Assembly (NCBI GenBank): GCA_905612465.1
Contig: CAJQSC010000013.1
Location: 1 to 60,228 of the forward strand
DNA: 60,228 nt
Direction: 5' to 3'
From: an uncultured Candidatus Pelagibacter sp.
GTDB lineage: Bacteria; Pseudomonadota; Alphaproteobacteria; Pelagibacterales; Pelagibacteraceae
A program made the position numbers and the translations under genes. Position 1 is the stretch's first letter. Every line of letters starts with the position of its first letter. The notes under the pieces were generated by a model. That model saw only the letters and a program-made list of their open reading frames with translations, was not told the origin of the DNA and did no database searches. This document shows, one piece after another, positions 9,053 through 18,979 of the stretch.

Positions 9053-10381
9053 TTAGCTCCATGGAAATGGACTATTTGAAGTAGGGTGAAGTTCACCTTT
9101 TTCATAACGATCAAATCTGAAAGGTTTTAATAATTCACTTTCAGTTCCAAGAATTTCTTTTGCAACAAGCTCACCAACACCAATCATTTTATATCCATGG
9201 TTAGCATCAGCTATCATATAAACATTTTCTAAAAATCTATCAAAGATTGGAAAGTTATCTGGAGTCATACATCCAAGACCACCTGATGGTCCTTTTCTAT
9301 ATAAATTTGATTTACCTTCAAATCTTTTTTGACAATGTGCTAAAGCCGAACACCACATATCATTAAAAGCTTCTGTTGTTTGAAATTCAGGAGAGTCAAG
9401 TCCGTAAGGATCAATGTTTATTTCATCAAAATGTTTATCAACTATGTAGGGAGATGTTCCACCCTGTACTCCAAGACCTTCAATATCTGGTTTGTAATAA
9501 ATTCCCCAAAGCTCTTCCGTAAGTAATTTTTTGGTTTTGTCAGAATATAATGGGGCAGTTGAATCAACATGCATTACTGGAGGTTGACCACCATCATTCA
9601 TCTTTAAAAAATCTTTATCAACACCAATAACACCTTCTTGTAGCATCCAGTATTTCCACATGTCTTCTTTGTGAAATTTTCCATCCTGCCCTTTAATGTT
9701 GGCAAATTTTGGAAGCTCTAACATGTTCCAAAAATCTCTAACCCAAGGACCAGCACCAACAACAACTTGTTCACACTCAATAATTCCCTTATCTGTTTCA
9801 ACACCTGTAACTGCTTTACCAGCACTTCCTTTTTTAAATCCTGTAACTGTTACACCCTTAACTATATTGACTCCATTTATAACAGATTTACTTTCAAGAG
9901 CTTTTACAGAATCTTTATTAAATGCATAGCCACCTTTTTTTTCATGAAGTACAGATGTTATGCCTTGTGCTTGCCAATCATCAAACATACCTTTCATGTA
10001 TTTAGTACATTCTTTTTCACCTTCTATAAATTCTGACTCATATCCAATAGCTTTTTGTTGTTCATAAATTGTAGCAACATCTTCATGCATAACCTCTGGA
10101 GAGATTTGCAAATATCCTACTGCATTGTAATTCCAAGCTTTTGGATCACTTTCCCATACTGAAACGGAGTGAGCCATCAATTCTCTCATAGCTGGTTGGA
10201 AATAATTATTTCTTATAACACCACAAGCTATTCCACTTGCACCTGCTGCAGTATCTTTTTTTTCTAAGATTACAATATCACCTGGATTCTTATAAGTTTC
10301 AGAAAGCTTCCAAGCTGTACTTAAACCATGAATTCCGCCACCGATGATTACTACTTTAGCTTTAGTTGGTAGTGTTGACAT
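9053..10381 (-). CDS. FAD-dependent amine oxidoreductase (DAO / SoxB-like), orphan
   Basis: 442 aa; VVIIGGGIHGLSTAWKL dinucleotide fold, GPSGGLGCMTPDNFPIFDRF; same strand as tdm and gmaS. Confidence 0.85.
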   Translation of the reverse strand: MSTLPTKAKVVIIGGGIHGLSTAWKLSETYKNPGDIVILEKKDTAAGASGIACGVIRNNYFQPAMRELMAHSVSVWESDPKAWNYNAVGYLQISPEVMHEDVATIYEQQKAIGYESEFIEGEKECTKYMKGMFDDWQAQGITSVLHEKKGGYAFNKDSVKALESKSVINGVNIVKGVTVTGFKKGSAGKAVTGVETDKGIIECEQVVVGAGPWVRDFWNMLELPKFANIKGQDGKFHKEDMWKYWMLQEGVIGVDKDFLKMNDGGQPPVMHVDSTAPLYSDKTKKLLTEELWGIYYKPDIEGLGVQGGTSPYIVDKHFDEINIDPYGLDSPEFQTTEAFNDMWCSALAHCQKRFEGKSNLYRKGPSGGLGCMTPDNFPIFDRFLENVYMIADANHGYKMIGVGELVAKEILGTESELLKPFRFDRYEKGELHPTSNSPFPWS

Positions 10382-10485
10382 AGGAAAACACTATTCCTCT
10401 TAAAAAAGAATTAATAGGATTATTTTTATAACAAAAAAATATATATATAAAATAGTAATTTAGTGTGATGTTCTTAAATAAGGGT

Positions 10486-10836
10486 TTAATAACTGATGTT
10501 TTTTAGTCTGAATAAATACTCATTAAATTCATTGATGAAAGATTCACTTGGTCTAATGTTTTTTATTCGCTGATCAGTTGAAGTTTTTTCTAAAAAGAAG
10601 AATCCTTTTATACATGCTTCGTTAATTATTAAAGCCGCTTTTGGTCTAGAAGTTTTAAAAAGTCTTGTTTTTAACTCTTCTACTGAAAGCTTTTCATTAA
10701 TCTTATACGCGTGCATCACTAACAACATCAAGTGATAATGAGAAGGTGATTTTCTAAAAAAATAATTACTTGAAGTGTGGGACTGTTTAACTTGATCTTC
10801 CCAAAAGTCCAAAAGACTTTTTTTTTTATCTGTCAT
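10486..10836 (-). CDS. Conserved hypothetical small protein, downstream of tdm
   Basis: 116 aa, 5 bp after tdm stop. Confidence 0.65.
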   Translation of the reverse strand: MTDKKKSLLDFWEDQVKQSHTSSNYFFRKSPSHYHLMLLVMHAYKINEKLSVEELKTRLFKTSRPKAALIINEACIKGFFFLEKTSTDQRIKNIRPSESFINEFNEYLFRLKNISY

Positions 10837-10841
10837 ATTAT

Positions 10842-13169
10842 TTAAGCTTTAACTTTAGATTTAGTAGGATCATAAAATGGGAATGGTATCACTGTAGCGC
10901 CAATTCTTTTTTGATGACCATCAATTTTTCCTATTTCTACTTCAGTTCCCATGTCAGAATACTTAACATCAATTCTACATAGTGCAATATTTTTTCCAAG
11001 CTTAGGAGATAACATTCCACTAGTTACCGTTCCTACTTGTCCTCGACCAATATGAACACAGTCCCCATTCATTGCTGGCTCATGACCAACTAATTCTAAA
11101 CCAACTAATTTTTTTTGAGGACTTGATTTTCTTTTAATTAATTCTTCTTTGCCTATAAAATCATCTTCTTTGGTTTTAAGTGGAACTGTAAATCCAATTC
11201 CTGCTTCAAAGGGGTCTGTTTGATCATCAAATTCATAACCATAAAAAATAAGGCCAGCCTCAATACGAAGCATATCAAGTGCCTCTAACCCTAAAGGAGT
11301 AATGTTAAATTCTTTTCCAGCCTCCCAAACTTTATCCCAAACTTCATTTGCATCTTTTGGATGACACCATATTTCATAACCAAGTTCACCAGTGTAACCC
11401 GTTCTTGAAATTATAATAGGAGTTCCTGTTTCATGGTCTATTCTTGCAATTGTAAATCTAAACCATTCAAGCTCAGTGATGTTAGGCTGTATTGGAGGTG
11501 TCCAAACAAATTTTTCTAAAATTTTTCTACTATTAGGACCTTGCACTGCAATATTATGAATATGATCTGTTGCAGATTTAATCCAAACTTTATAATTTTT
11601 CTTTTTTGCTTGTTCTTTTAGCCATTCACCGCTGTATTCATCTCCACCTATCCATCTAAAATTATCTTGTCCTAACTTGAATAATGTTCCATCATCAAGC
11701 ATACATCCATTTTCATAACACATTGCTGAGTACACAACTTGACCAACAGATAATTTTTTAACATTTCTAGTTAATGCGTATTGCATTAAATTTTCTGCAT
11801 CAGGACCGAGAATTTCAAACTTTCTTAAAGGCGAAAGGTCAGTTGCAATTGCGCTCTCTCTACAAGCTGTATATTCATTTATAGTTCCAGAATTTGTAAA
11901 GTTATTTGCTAACCAAAAACCTTTGTACTCGATAAAGTTTCTTGTTAGTTCAGAAGTTCTTTTATGAAATCCAGTTTCTTGAGTTAATTTTGGTTCTGAG
12001 TCTGTTTTCATTCTAAATGCTATTGCTTTTGAATATTTTTTTTCTTTAGGATAAGTCCTAACAAAAATATCAGTTGGATTCCATCCATTTGCAGGGTCTA
12101 CATCACATGGGCAAGCTGAAGAAACACAGGTTAGGTCCCTTAATGCTCTAAATAAGACGTAATCCCCAGCTCTTGAATAAGGCTCATCAAATGAAGCAAT
12201 ATTATTTGCATCAATTGCAGTATTAAAAAAGAGATTAATTGCTGACCAACTTTTACGGGAGTTAATATCGTATTTTTCTAATTCTTTATTAAAATTATCT
12301 GTACAATTTATATGACCCATATAACCCATATCGTCATAATACTTAGGTGTACAAGCAAGGTTAAAAGTATCATGTCTACCAACTGTATCTCTAATGACTT
12401 CAATCATAGCCTGATGATCATCATCATAAAACTTTGAAAACAAACCTGGGCCAGGGTAGGCACCACCCATAAATGTCCGAGTTGATTTATCATTTAACAT
12501 ACTTTCAATTCCATCATTTAATTTATGGGTATCAAAAGCTAAAAAATCAGAACATTGTCTTCCACCAGGATCAATAATTTGAATATATTCTCCAGCTTTT
12601 ACTTCATATGTTTCGGCAGTTCTTCTTTTTACAAGCTGCTCAATTACTGGATCATTAAGAGGTTCTGGCAAAATAAATTGCTCATCAGTCTCAATATATT
12701 GAGATCTACTTAAAAATATTGTTAAATCTGTTGGTGGATTTTGCTCATGAACATTCATAGCATCACCTGGTGCAGCAATCATTACTATACACTTATCTTT
12801 AGAAGTTAAGGTAATCTTTTCATCCATTAAACAATCTTCATTAAAAATAATTGATGATTTTGCTTTACTAAGGTCTAAGTTTTTTTTCCTAAATAGTTTT
12901 GAAATTTTTTCATCATTAGCAATGGCTTTTTTTGAAAAGTCAGCACTTGCATTTTCTTTTAGATTTAAAATTGATAAATCAGACTTACCCTTTGAATTAA
13001 AAACAATTACTTCGCAAATTTGTTTTCCTTCTTCATTTATGATTTCTATTTTGTCATCTGGTAAAACTTCTATAATTGAGAGACCACCACCTTTAACATA
13101 GTATCTTTCAACTCCAGATGGTAAAGTTCTTAAACCAGGATTTTTAATATCTTTACTAGTATGTAGCAT
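10842..13169 (-). CDS. tdm: Trimethylamine N-oxide demethylase (DUF1989 + GcvT fusion)
   Basis: 775 aa; N-terminal DUF1989 region (ETYEVKAGEYIQIIDPGGRQCSDFLAFD ... CTPKYYDDMGYMGHINCTDNF ... PCDVDPANGWNPTDI), C-terminal aminomethyltransferase (SRTGYTGELGYEIWC, LGLEALDMLRIEAG). Confidence 0.85.
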   Translation of the reverse strand: MLHTSKDIKNPGLRTLPSGVERYYVKGGGLSIIEVLPDDKIEIINEEGKQICEVIVFNSKGKSDLSILNLKENASADFSKKAIANDEKISKLFRKKNLDLSKAKSSIIFNEDCLMDEKITLTSKDKCIVMIAAPGDAMNVHEQNPPTDLTIFLSRSQYIETDEQFILPEPLNDPVIEQLVKRRTAETYEVKAGEYIQIIDPGGRQCSDFLAFDTHKLNDGIESMLNDKSTRTFMGGAYPGPGLFSKFYDDDHQAMIEVIRDTVGRHDTFNLACTPKYYDDMGYMGHINCTDNFNKELEKYDINSRKSWSAINLFFNTAIDANNIASFDEPYSRAGDYVLFRALRDLTCVSSACPCDVDPANGWNPTDIFVRTYPKEKKYSKAIAFRMKTDSEPKLTQETGFHKRTSELTRNFIEYKGFWLANNFTNSGTINEYTACRESAIATDLSPLRKFEILGPDAENLMQYALTRNVKKLSVGQVVYSAMCYENGCMLDDGTLFKLGQDNFRWIGGDEYSGEWLKEQAKKKNYKVWIKSATDHIHNIAVQGPNSRKILEKFVWTPPIQPNITELEWFRFTIARIDHETGTPIIISRTGYTGELGYEIWCHPKDANEVWDKVWEAGKEFNITPLGLEALDMLRIEAGLIFYGYEFDDQTDPFEAGIGFTVPLKTKEDDFIGKEELIKRKSSPQKKLVGLELVGHEPAMNGDCVHIGRGQVGTVTSGMLSPKLGKNIALCRIDVKYSDMGTEVEIGKIDGHQKRIGATVIPFPFYDPTKSKVKA

Positions 13170-13176
13170 TGGCAGT

Positions 13177-13195
13177 GTAAATTTAAATAATTTAC
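13177..13195. promoter_or_regulatory. Candidate palindromic operator in tdm/tmoX divergent region
   Basis: GTAAATT-TAAAT-AATTTAC, perfect 7-bp arms, 8 bp upstream of tdm ATG. Confidence 0.35.
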
Positions 13196-13284
13196 CATTA
13201 GCATAATATAATCAAAGGTCATTGACTATAAATTTAATAAGTGAGAACATAGAGTATTAACTTAATATTGAGGGAGAGAATATA

Positions 13285-14229
13285 ATGAAAAAAGTAATAT
13301 CATTAATATCTGCCTTAGTAATTTCAGCTGTAAGTTTTGCTGGAGTTTCTAACGCTGCAGATAGCAAAAAACCTATCGTTATTCCAACTCATAACTGGTC
13401 AAGTCAAATTGTAATGGCCCATGTTATTGGAGGAATTTTTGAAAGTATGGGAAATAATGTAAAATATGTAAACACAGACTCACAAGCTGTTTACGAGGCA
13501 ATTCGTATTGGTGATGTAAGTTTATCTCACGAAGTGTGGGAATCTGCGTTTGGTAAATCATTTACTACAGCACTAGACAAAGGTGGTTTAGTTGACTGGG
13601 GAGATCATGAGGCTAGAACTCTTGAAGATATGGGATATCCAAACTGGGTTGTTGAAAAAGGATTATGTCCTGGTCTTCCAGATTGGACTGCATTAAAAAA
13701 TCCAGCTTGTGCTAAAAACTTTACAACACCTGACTCAGGTGGAAAAGGAAGAATGTTAGAAGGACCACAAAGTTGGCATGGAGATTTAATACCACAAAGA
13801 GTTGACGCTTTAGGGCTTGGAGATCTTTGGACTGTTAAATTTGCTGGAAGTGCAGATGCACTTTGGGCTGAACTTAAATCTGCTGAAAAAGAAGGAAGAG
13901 GAACTATAATATTTAACTGGACACCAAACTTTACAGATGGTGCTGGTTTTACGTTTATAGACTTCCCTCCATATTCAGCTGGTTGCAGACCAGAAGATGG
14001 TGGTGATGGAAAATGTGGTTCGCCAGATGGTTATTTGAAAAAAGCTGTAAATGCAGATTTTCCAAAAACACATCCAGCAGCAGCAGGAGCATTTAAAAAA
14101 ATGTCATTCTCTACAAGTCACATTGGTGCAATGGCAGCTCTAGTTGATCTTGACAAATTGACTCATGAAGATGCAGCTAAAAAATGGTTAGCTGATAATA
14201 AGAGTGTTTGGCAAGCTTTTACTAAATAA
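13285..14229 (+). CDS. tmoX: TMAO / quaternary amine ABC transporter, periplasmic binding protein
   Basis: 314 aa with signal peptide; OpuAC-type binding protein; adjacent to tdm; SD GAGGGAGAG. Confidence 0.82.
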   Translation: MKKVISLISALVISAVSFAGVSNAADSKKPIVIPTHNWSSQIVMAHVIGGIFESMGNNVKYVNTDSQAVYEAIRIGDVSLSHEVWESAFGKSFTTALDKGGLVDWGDHEARTLEDMGYPNWVVEKGLCPGLPDWTALKNPACAKNFTTPDSGGKGRMLEGPQSWHGDLIPQRVDALGLGDLWTVKFAGSADALWAELKSAEKEGRGTIIFNWTPNFTDGAGFTFIDFPPYSAGCRPEDGGDGKCGSPDGYLKKAVNADFPKTHPAAAGAFKKMSFSTSHIGAMAALVDLDKLTHEDAAKKWLADNKSVWQAFTK

Positions 14230-14250
14230 GGGTAAAAGTTAATAAATTGA

Positions 14251-14284
14251 AATCTCTCCCAACAATGTTGGGGGGGATTTTTTT
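14251..14284 (+). terminator. Rho-independent terminator after tmoX
   Basis: CTCTCCCAACA-ATG-TTGGGGGGG hairpin followed by ATTTTTTT. Confidence 0.8.
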
Positions 14285-14331
14285 AAATAAGGTGCTCTCG
14301 CACAGACCCAAACTACGGACATATTAATTAG

Positions 14332-14775
14332 ATGATAAAATATTTTTTTTATATATTTCTTAGCTTATTAGCTTTTAATTTTTCTTTTGCAAAAAATATA
14401 GACATACAAGAAGATATTAAAATTGATTTTATATGTGAGCTAGAAAAGAAGATACTCAAGAATACAGAATATAATTATCAAACTTTTTTAGCAAAAGATT
14501 TAGATGATAAAAATTTAGACAAATTTGAAATTGATGCAAAACAACCAGAAAAACTTTTGATCAATGGTCTGTCATCGTTTCTATCAAAAACTTCAAAATT
14601 TGAGGTAAAAGTTGTTAATAAAGATGTAGTTTTGTTCAAAGCTTTTGATGAAGAAAAAAATTATTCAGAGTCAGGTATAATTAACAGAAAATCAGGTGAA
14701 TTAGTTCATGAAATTACAATAGGTTTAAAAAGTGATAATTTTGAAAAAAATATTTCTTTTTATTCATGTAGCTAA
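14332..14775 (+). CDS. Exported hypothetical protein
   Basis: 147 aa, N-terminal signal-like segment (YFFYIFLSLLAFNFSFAK). Confidence 0.65.
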   Translation: MIKYFFYIFLSLLAFNFSFAKNIDIQEDIKIDFICELEKKILKNTEYNYQTFLAKDLDDKNLDKFEIDAKQPEKLLINGLSSFLSKTSKFEVKVVNKDVVLFKAFDEEKNYSESGIINRKSGELVHEITIGLKSDNFEKNISFYSCS

Positions 14776-14784
14776 ATAAAAAAA

Positions 14785-15159
14785 ATGAAAAAGTATTTAC
14801 TTTATATAATTTTAAGTTGTTTGATTGCAACAACAGTATCAGCTCGAAAGACAGGTTGTGAGGGAAATTGTAAAGATGGTTTTGGTAAATGGACTTACAC
14901 GGACAAAACAACTTATGAAGGAAATTGGATTGGTACACAAAAACAGGGACAAGGAGTTGAGACTTGGCCTAATGGATATATTTATAAGGGTGAATTTAAA
15001 AATAGTGTGTGGAGTGGACAAGGTGTTTTAACCTTTCCAAACGGTGCAACTTATGATGGGGAGTGGGCTAATGGCTTTATGAATGGAGAGGGGACATTTA
15101 CAAGATCTGGTGGAAAAGAAATAATAGGAATTTGGAAAAATGGTAAATTACAAGAATAA
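14785..15159 (+). CDS. Exported MORN-repeat protein
   Basis: 124 aa; signal peptide plus YEGNWIGTQKQGQGVETWPNG / YKGEFKNSVWSGQGVLTFPNG / YDGEWANGFMNGEGTFT repeats. Confidence 0.85.
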   Translation: MKKYLLYIILSCLIATTVSARKTGCEGNCKDGFGKWTYTDKTTYEGNWIGTQKQGQGVETWPNGYIYKGEFKNSVWSGQGVLTFPNGATYDGEWANGFMNGEGTFTRSGGKEIIGIWKNGKLQE

Positions 15160-15165
15160 TTAAAA

Positions 15166-15717
15166 ATGTCACAAAATACATATTTAGATAAATTAATGAA
15201 GACATCCGAACCAGTTAGACAGTTTGGAGGTCTTATCATCTTAACAATTATTGTAATTTTTTCTTTTGCTATTTTAAATAGTATTTTTGGTGAGGGTGAA
15301 GAACTAATTGCTAAAATGAAAAAAGAAGAAAAAAGAATTGCAGAGACAAGAAAACAAAATGAACTGATTTCAAGTCTGCCATCAGGAATCTTAGTATTCT
15401 ACGATGGAACTGATCATTATGAATTATCTCCAGAGCAGTATGAAAAAGTTTGTAAAGCAACAAAGATTATTCCCCAACGTGCAATTATGGGTGCCAATTT
15501 TTTAAATTTTAGAGCACATCATATTTACACCATTAATGGAAATAAAATTGATGAAACATTCGTTAAGTGGAACAAGGAAAAAAATAAATGCTTTGCAGGT
15601 TTTACTGTGAGTGGAAATAATGTTGGGGTAGATGAAAAAATTACTGTTAGTGGAGAGGTTTTAAATTTCTTAAGTACTGGAATTGATACAAGAGTTTATT
15701 TTATTAAAAATTTTTAA
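15166..15717 (+). CDS. Membrane-anchored hypothetical protein
   Basis: 183 aa, one N-terminal TM (GGLIILTIIVIFSFAIL). Confidence 0.7.
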   Translation: MSQNTYLDKLMKTSEPVRQFGGLIILTIIVIFSFAILNSIFGEGEELIAKMKKEEKRIAETRKQNELISSLPSGILVFYDGTDHYELSPEQYEKVCKATKIIPQRAIMGANFLNFRAHHIYTINGNKIDETFVKWNKEKNKCFAGFTVSGNNVGVDEKITVSGEVLNFLSTGIDTRVYFIKNF

Positions 15718-15790
15718 GGAGGGAAAGAGCAAATACAAATAATATAAAAAGTGTTTTTTATTTTTATATCGTATAGCTTGTTAAAATATT

Positions 15791-16822
15791 ATGACTGATA
15801 CAGTAATTAAATGTGAATCTGTTTATAAAATTTTTGGAACTAATGCCAAAAAAATGCTTCAAGAAGCAAATGGAAATGTAGACGCTAAAACATTCCAAGA
15901 AAATGGATGTATAGTAGGTGTCAACAATGCTTCTTTTGAAGTTTTAAAAGGAGAAATGTTAGTTGTTATGGGTTTATCTGGCTCAGGAAAATCAACATTA
16001 TTAAGATGTATTTCTAGATTAACAGATGCAACTGCAGGGAAAATTTTCATTGAGGGCCAAGATTTACTTTCATTAAATAATAAAGAACTGATTGAACTTA
16101 GAAGAAATAAAATGGGAATGGTGTTTCAAAGTTTTGCTTTGCTTCCTCATAAAACAGTTGTTGAAAATATTGCTTTCCCACTTCAAATTAAAGGTATTAA
16201 AACCAAAGATAGCATCAATAAAGCAATGGAAATGGTTAAGCTTGTTGGTCTTGATGGAAGAGAAAACTATTTTCCAAGAGAGCTTTCTGGTGGACAGCAG
16301 CAAAGAGTAGGTATTGCACGATCATTAGCTGTTGAGCCTGATATTTGGTTTTTAGATGAGCCATTTTCTGCATTAGATCCGCTAATTAGAAAAGAGATGC
16401 AGGATGAATTTTTAAGACTTCAAGAAAAATTACAAAAAACAATTATGTTTATCACGCATGATTTTGATGAGGCCTTAAAACTTGCTGATCGTATTGCAAT
16501 AATGAAAGATGGAATAATTGAACAGTTGGATACACCAGCTAACATTGTGTTAAATCCAGCCACAGAATACGTAAAAAAATTCACTGAAGAAGTTCCTAGA
16601 GAGAAGGTTTTAAAAATAGAAGATGTAATGGAAAAACCAAATAATGAAAATTTAAGTGATTTAAAAGTTTTAAGAAATGAAATAATTGAAAATGTAGCTG
16701 AAAAAATATTAACTCAAGAAAAGTCAGTATCTGTAATTGATGAAAACAATCAAATTGTTGGCACTGTTCATCCATCAAAAATAATAAGTACAGTTTTTGG
16801 TGGAAAAAAAAGTACCGATTAA
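15791..16822 (+). CDS. tmoW: TMAO / quaternary amine ABC transporter, ATP-binding protein
   Basis: 343 aa; Walker A GLSGSGKST, LSGGQQQRVGIARSLA, Walker B IWFLDEP. Confidence 0.87.
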   Translation: MTDTVIKCESVYKIFGTNAKKMLQEANGNVDAKTFQENGCIVGVNNASFEVLKGEMLVVMGLSGSGKSTLLRCISRLTDATAGKIFIEGQDLLSLNNKELIELRRNKMGMVFQSFALLPHKTVVENIAFPLQIKGIKTKDSINKAMEMVKLVGLDGRENYFPRELSGGQQQRVGIARSLAVEPDIWFLDEPFSALDPLIRKEMQDEFLRLQEKLQKTIMFITHDFDEALKLADRIAIMKDGIIEQLDTPANIVLNPATEYVKKFTEEVPREKVLKIEDVMEKPNNENLSDLKVLRNEIIENVAEKILTQEKSVSVIDENNQIVGTVHPSKIISTVFGGKKSTD

Positions 16823-16825
16823 AAT

Positions 16826-18979
16826 ATGGAATTATTAAAAAAATATCCAAAATTATTTCAATGGATATTTTTATTAGTTGCATTTTTTACTTTATGTTTT
16901 GCAATTGATGTTCCAGAAACTTATAAATTTATTAGAGGTCAAGCAGAATTCATTAAAGACCCAAATCAAAGTACTTACACTCTCTTTGGTGCAGAAGTCA
17001 GATATTATGCATTTGATGTTTTTTGGAGGCTACCTCCTTTACTTGGGTGGTTACCTATCTGGATAAATGATTCATTATTTTTTTTAATGAATGATTGGAT
17101 GCCAATAGAATTTTGGAATGAAGATACTCAAGAATTCAGAACCCAACCTTTAGTTTTAAAAATAACAAGAAATTTAACTTCATTTATAACCTTTCTAATA
17201 GAATTAATTAGAGAGATATTATTAGGTGGTGTTGAAACTATTGTTGCATTTACAAGTTGGGATTGGATAAGTGAAAATTCATGGGCAGAATTACCGGGTT
17301 TACCGTGGACAATTGTTGCAGCGGGAGCGGCAATACTTGGATATAAATTAAGTGGTAAAGGTCTAGCTTTATTTGCTGCTATAGTCATGGTTTATATTTC
17401 TATTTTTGGTCAATGGAAACCTTCGATGCAAACACTTTCTTTTATATTAGTAGCAGCACCACTATCATTTATTTTCGGTTTGAGTTTAGGCATCATGGCA
17501 TTCAAAAGTAAACGTGTGGAGAAAGCTTTATACCCAATACTTTTAGTTATGCAGACCATGCCTCAATACGCTGTATTGGTTCCTGCAATTGTTCTTTTTG
17601 GTGTTGGTGATCATGCTGGAGTAATTATAACGATGGTTGTAGCTGTTCCACCAATGATACTGCTGACTTTGTTAGGTCTTAGAGGTGTATCTCCTGAGGT
17701 AATTGAAGCTGGCCGAATGAGTGGATGTAATAATTTACAGCTTATGTTTAGAGTATTAATCCCAACTGCTAGAAGAGATATTTTGATCGGAGTGAATCAG
17801 GTTATCATGGTGTGTTTTTCTATGGCAGTCATTTCAGCTTTTATAGGCGCCAAAGGTTTAGGGTTTAATTTATTGCTAGCCTTAAATCAACTAAACATCG
17901 GATTAGCGCTAGAAGCAGGTTTATGTATTAGTTTAATTGCGATACTTTTAGATAAATTATCTTTAGCTTGGGCAAATAAACAAACAGATTATTTTGGTAA
18001 CTTAACTTTTTTTCAACGTTATAAAAATTTATTATTTTTTTCAGGTGCAATATTGATTGGAATTATATTTGCCTATTTTGGATCTTTTTACTTTAAGGAA
18101 GGCTTTAATTATTTATATGAAATTCCTCACAACAAAGGAATATCAACTGCAGATTTTTGGAATAAAGGGGTTGATTGGATTTGGGATACTTTCTTTCAAA
18201 CTTTAAAAATTTTTAATACATGGTTGATAGTAGATGTATTGCAGCCCATGCGAGCTGCTTATTTGCGCATGCCTATTGTTGCAACATTTGTTTTAGTTAT
18301 GGGAGCTGGTTATATAATTGGAGGAATACGTTCAGCTTTAACAGTAGGGGGGTTAACATTATTTATAGCATTAAGTCCATGGTGGGATAGAGCTTTAGTT
18401 ACTACATACATGGCAACTTTTGGAGTTATCTTATCTTGTGTAATTGGTTTTACTGTTGGAACTTTATGTTTTCAAAATAAACATACAACAAATTTTATGT
18501 TGGGTGTTTGTGATATTTTTCAAACATTCCCTTCATTTGTATACTTAATTCCAGTGATGATGCTTTTTGGGGTTACAGATACATCAGTATTAATCGCGGT
18601 AGTTGTTTATGCAACTATACCTGCCACAAGATATACGATTGAAGGATTAAAAAGTGTTCCATCTTCTTTGCATGATGCAGCTTCAATGTCAGGTGTAACA
18701 AAAATACAAAGATTGTTGAAAATAGAATTCCCTTTAGCACTTCCTCACATGATGCTTGGTTTAAATCAAACAATTGTATTTGCTTTATTTATGGTAATTA
18801 TCGGAGCATTTATTGGAACGGAAGATTTGGGACAATATATTTTAAAAGCTATATCTGATAAAAAAGGTGCAGGTATAGGACTAACACTAGGTCTTTGTGT
18901 TGCTTTTATAGGCTTAGTATTTGATCATTTAATTCGAACTTGGGTAGAAAAAAGAAAAAAACATCTGGGTATAGATTAG
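16826..18979 (+). CDS. tmoV: TMAO / quaternary amine ABC transporter, two-lobed permease
   Basis: 717 aa; two copies of BPD permease EAA-type loops (EAGRMSGCNNLQLMFRVLIPTARRDIL; DAASMSGVTKIQRLLKIEFPLALPHMM). Confidence 0.85.
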   Translation: MELLKKYPKLFQWIFLLVAFFTLCFAIDVPETYKFIRGQAEFIKDPNQSTYTLFGAEVRYYAFDVFWRLPPLLGWLPIWINDSLFFLMNDWMPIEFWNEDTQEFRTQPLVLKITRNLTSFITFLIELIREILLGGVETIVAFTSWDWISENSWAELPGLPWTIVAAGAAILGYKLSGKGLALFAAIVMVYISIFGQWKPSMQTLSFILVAAPLSFIFGLSLGIMAFKSKRVEKALYPILLVMQTMPQYAVLVPAIVLFGVGDHAGVIITMVVAVPPMILLTLLGLRGVSPEVIEAGRMSGCNNLQLMFRVLIPTARRDILIGVNQVIMVCFSMAVISAFIGAKGLGFNLLLALNQLNIGLALEAGLCISLIAILLDKLSLAWANKQTDYFGNLTFFQRYKNLLFFSGAILIGIIFAYFGSFYFKEGFNYLYEIPHNKGISTADFWNKGVDWIWDTFFQTLKIFNTWLIVDVLQPMRAAYLRMPIVATFVLVMGAGYIIGGIRSALTVGGLTLFIALSPWWDRALVTTYMATFGVILSCVIGFTVGTLCFQNKHTTNFMLGVCDIFQTFPSFVYLIPVMMLFGVTDTSVLIAVVVYATIPATRYTIEGLKSVPSSLHDAASMSGVTKIQRLLKIEFPLALPHMMLGLNQTIVFALFMVIIGAFIGTEDLGQYILKAISDKKGAGIGLTLGLCVAFIGLVFDHLIRTWVEKRKKHLGID

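Noticed and set aside
8833-10469. Similar TA-dinucleotide runs plus GTGTGAT in two spacers (8833-8894 and 10438-10469) as a shared regulatory element
   Set aside because: Spacing between the elements differs (about 38 versus 13 bp) and TA runs are expected in AT-rich DNA.
16596-16883. 95-aa ORF antisense to tmoW/tmoV junction
   Set aside because: F/L/H/Q-rich shadow ORF from an AT-rich coding strand.
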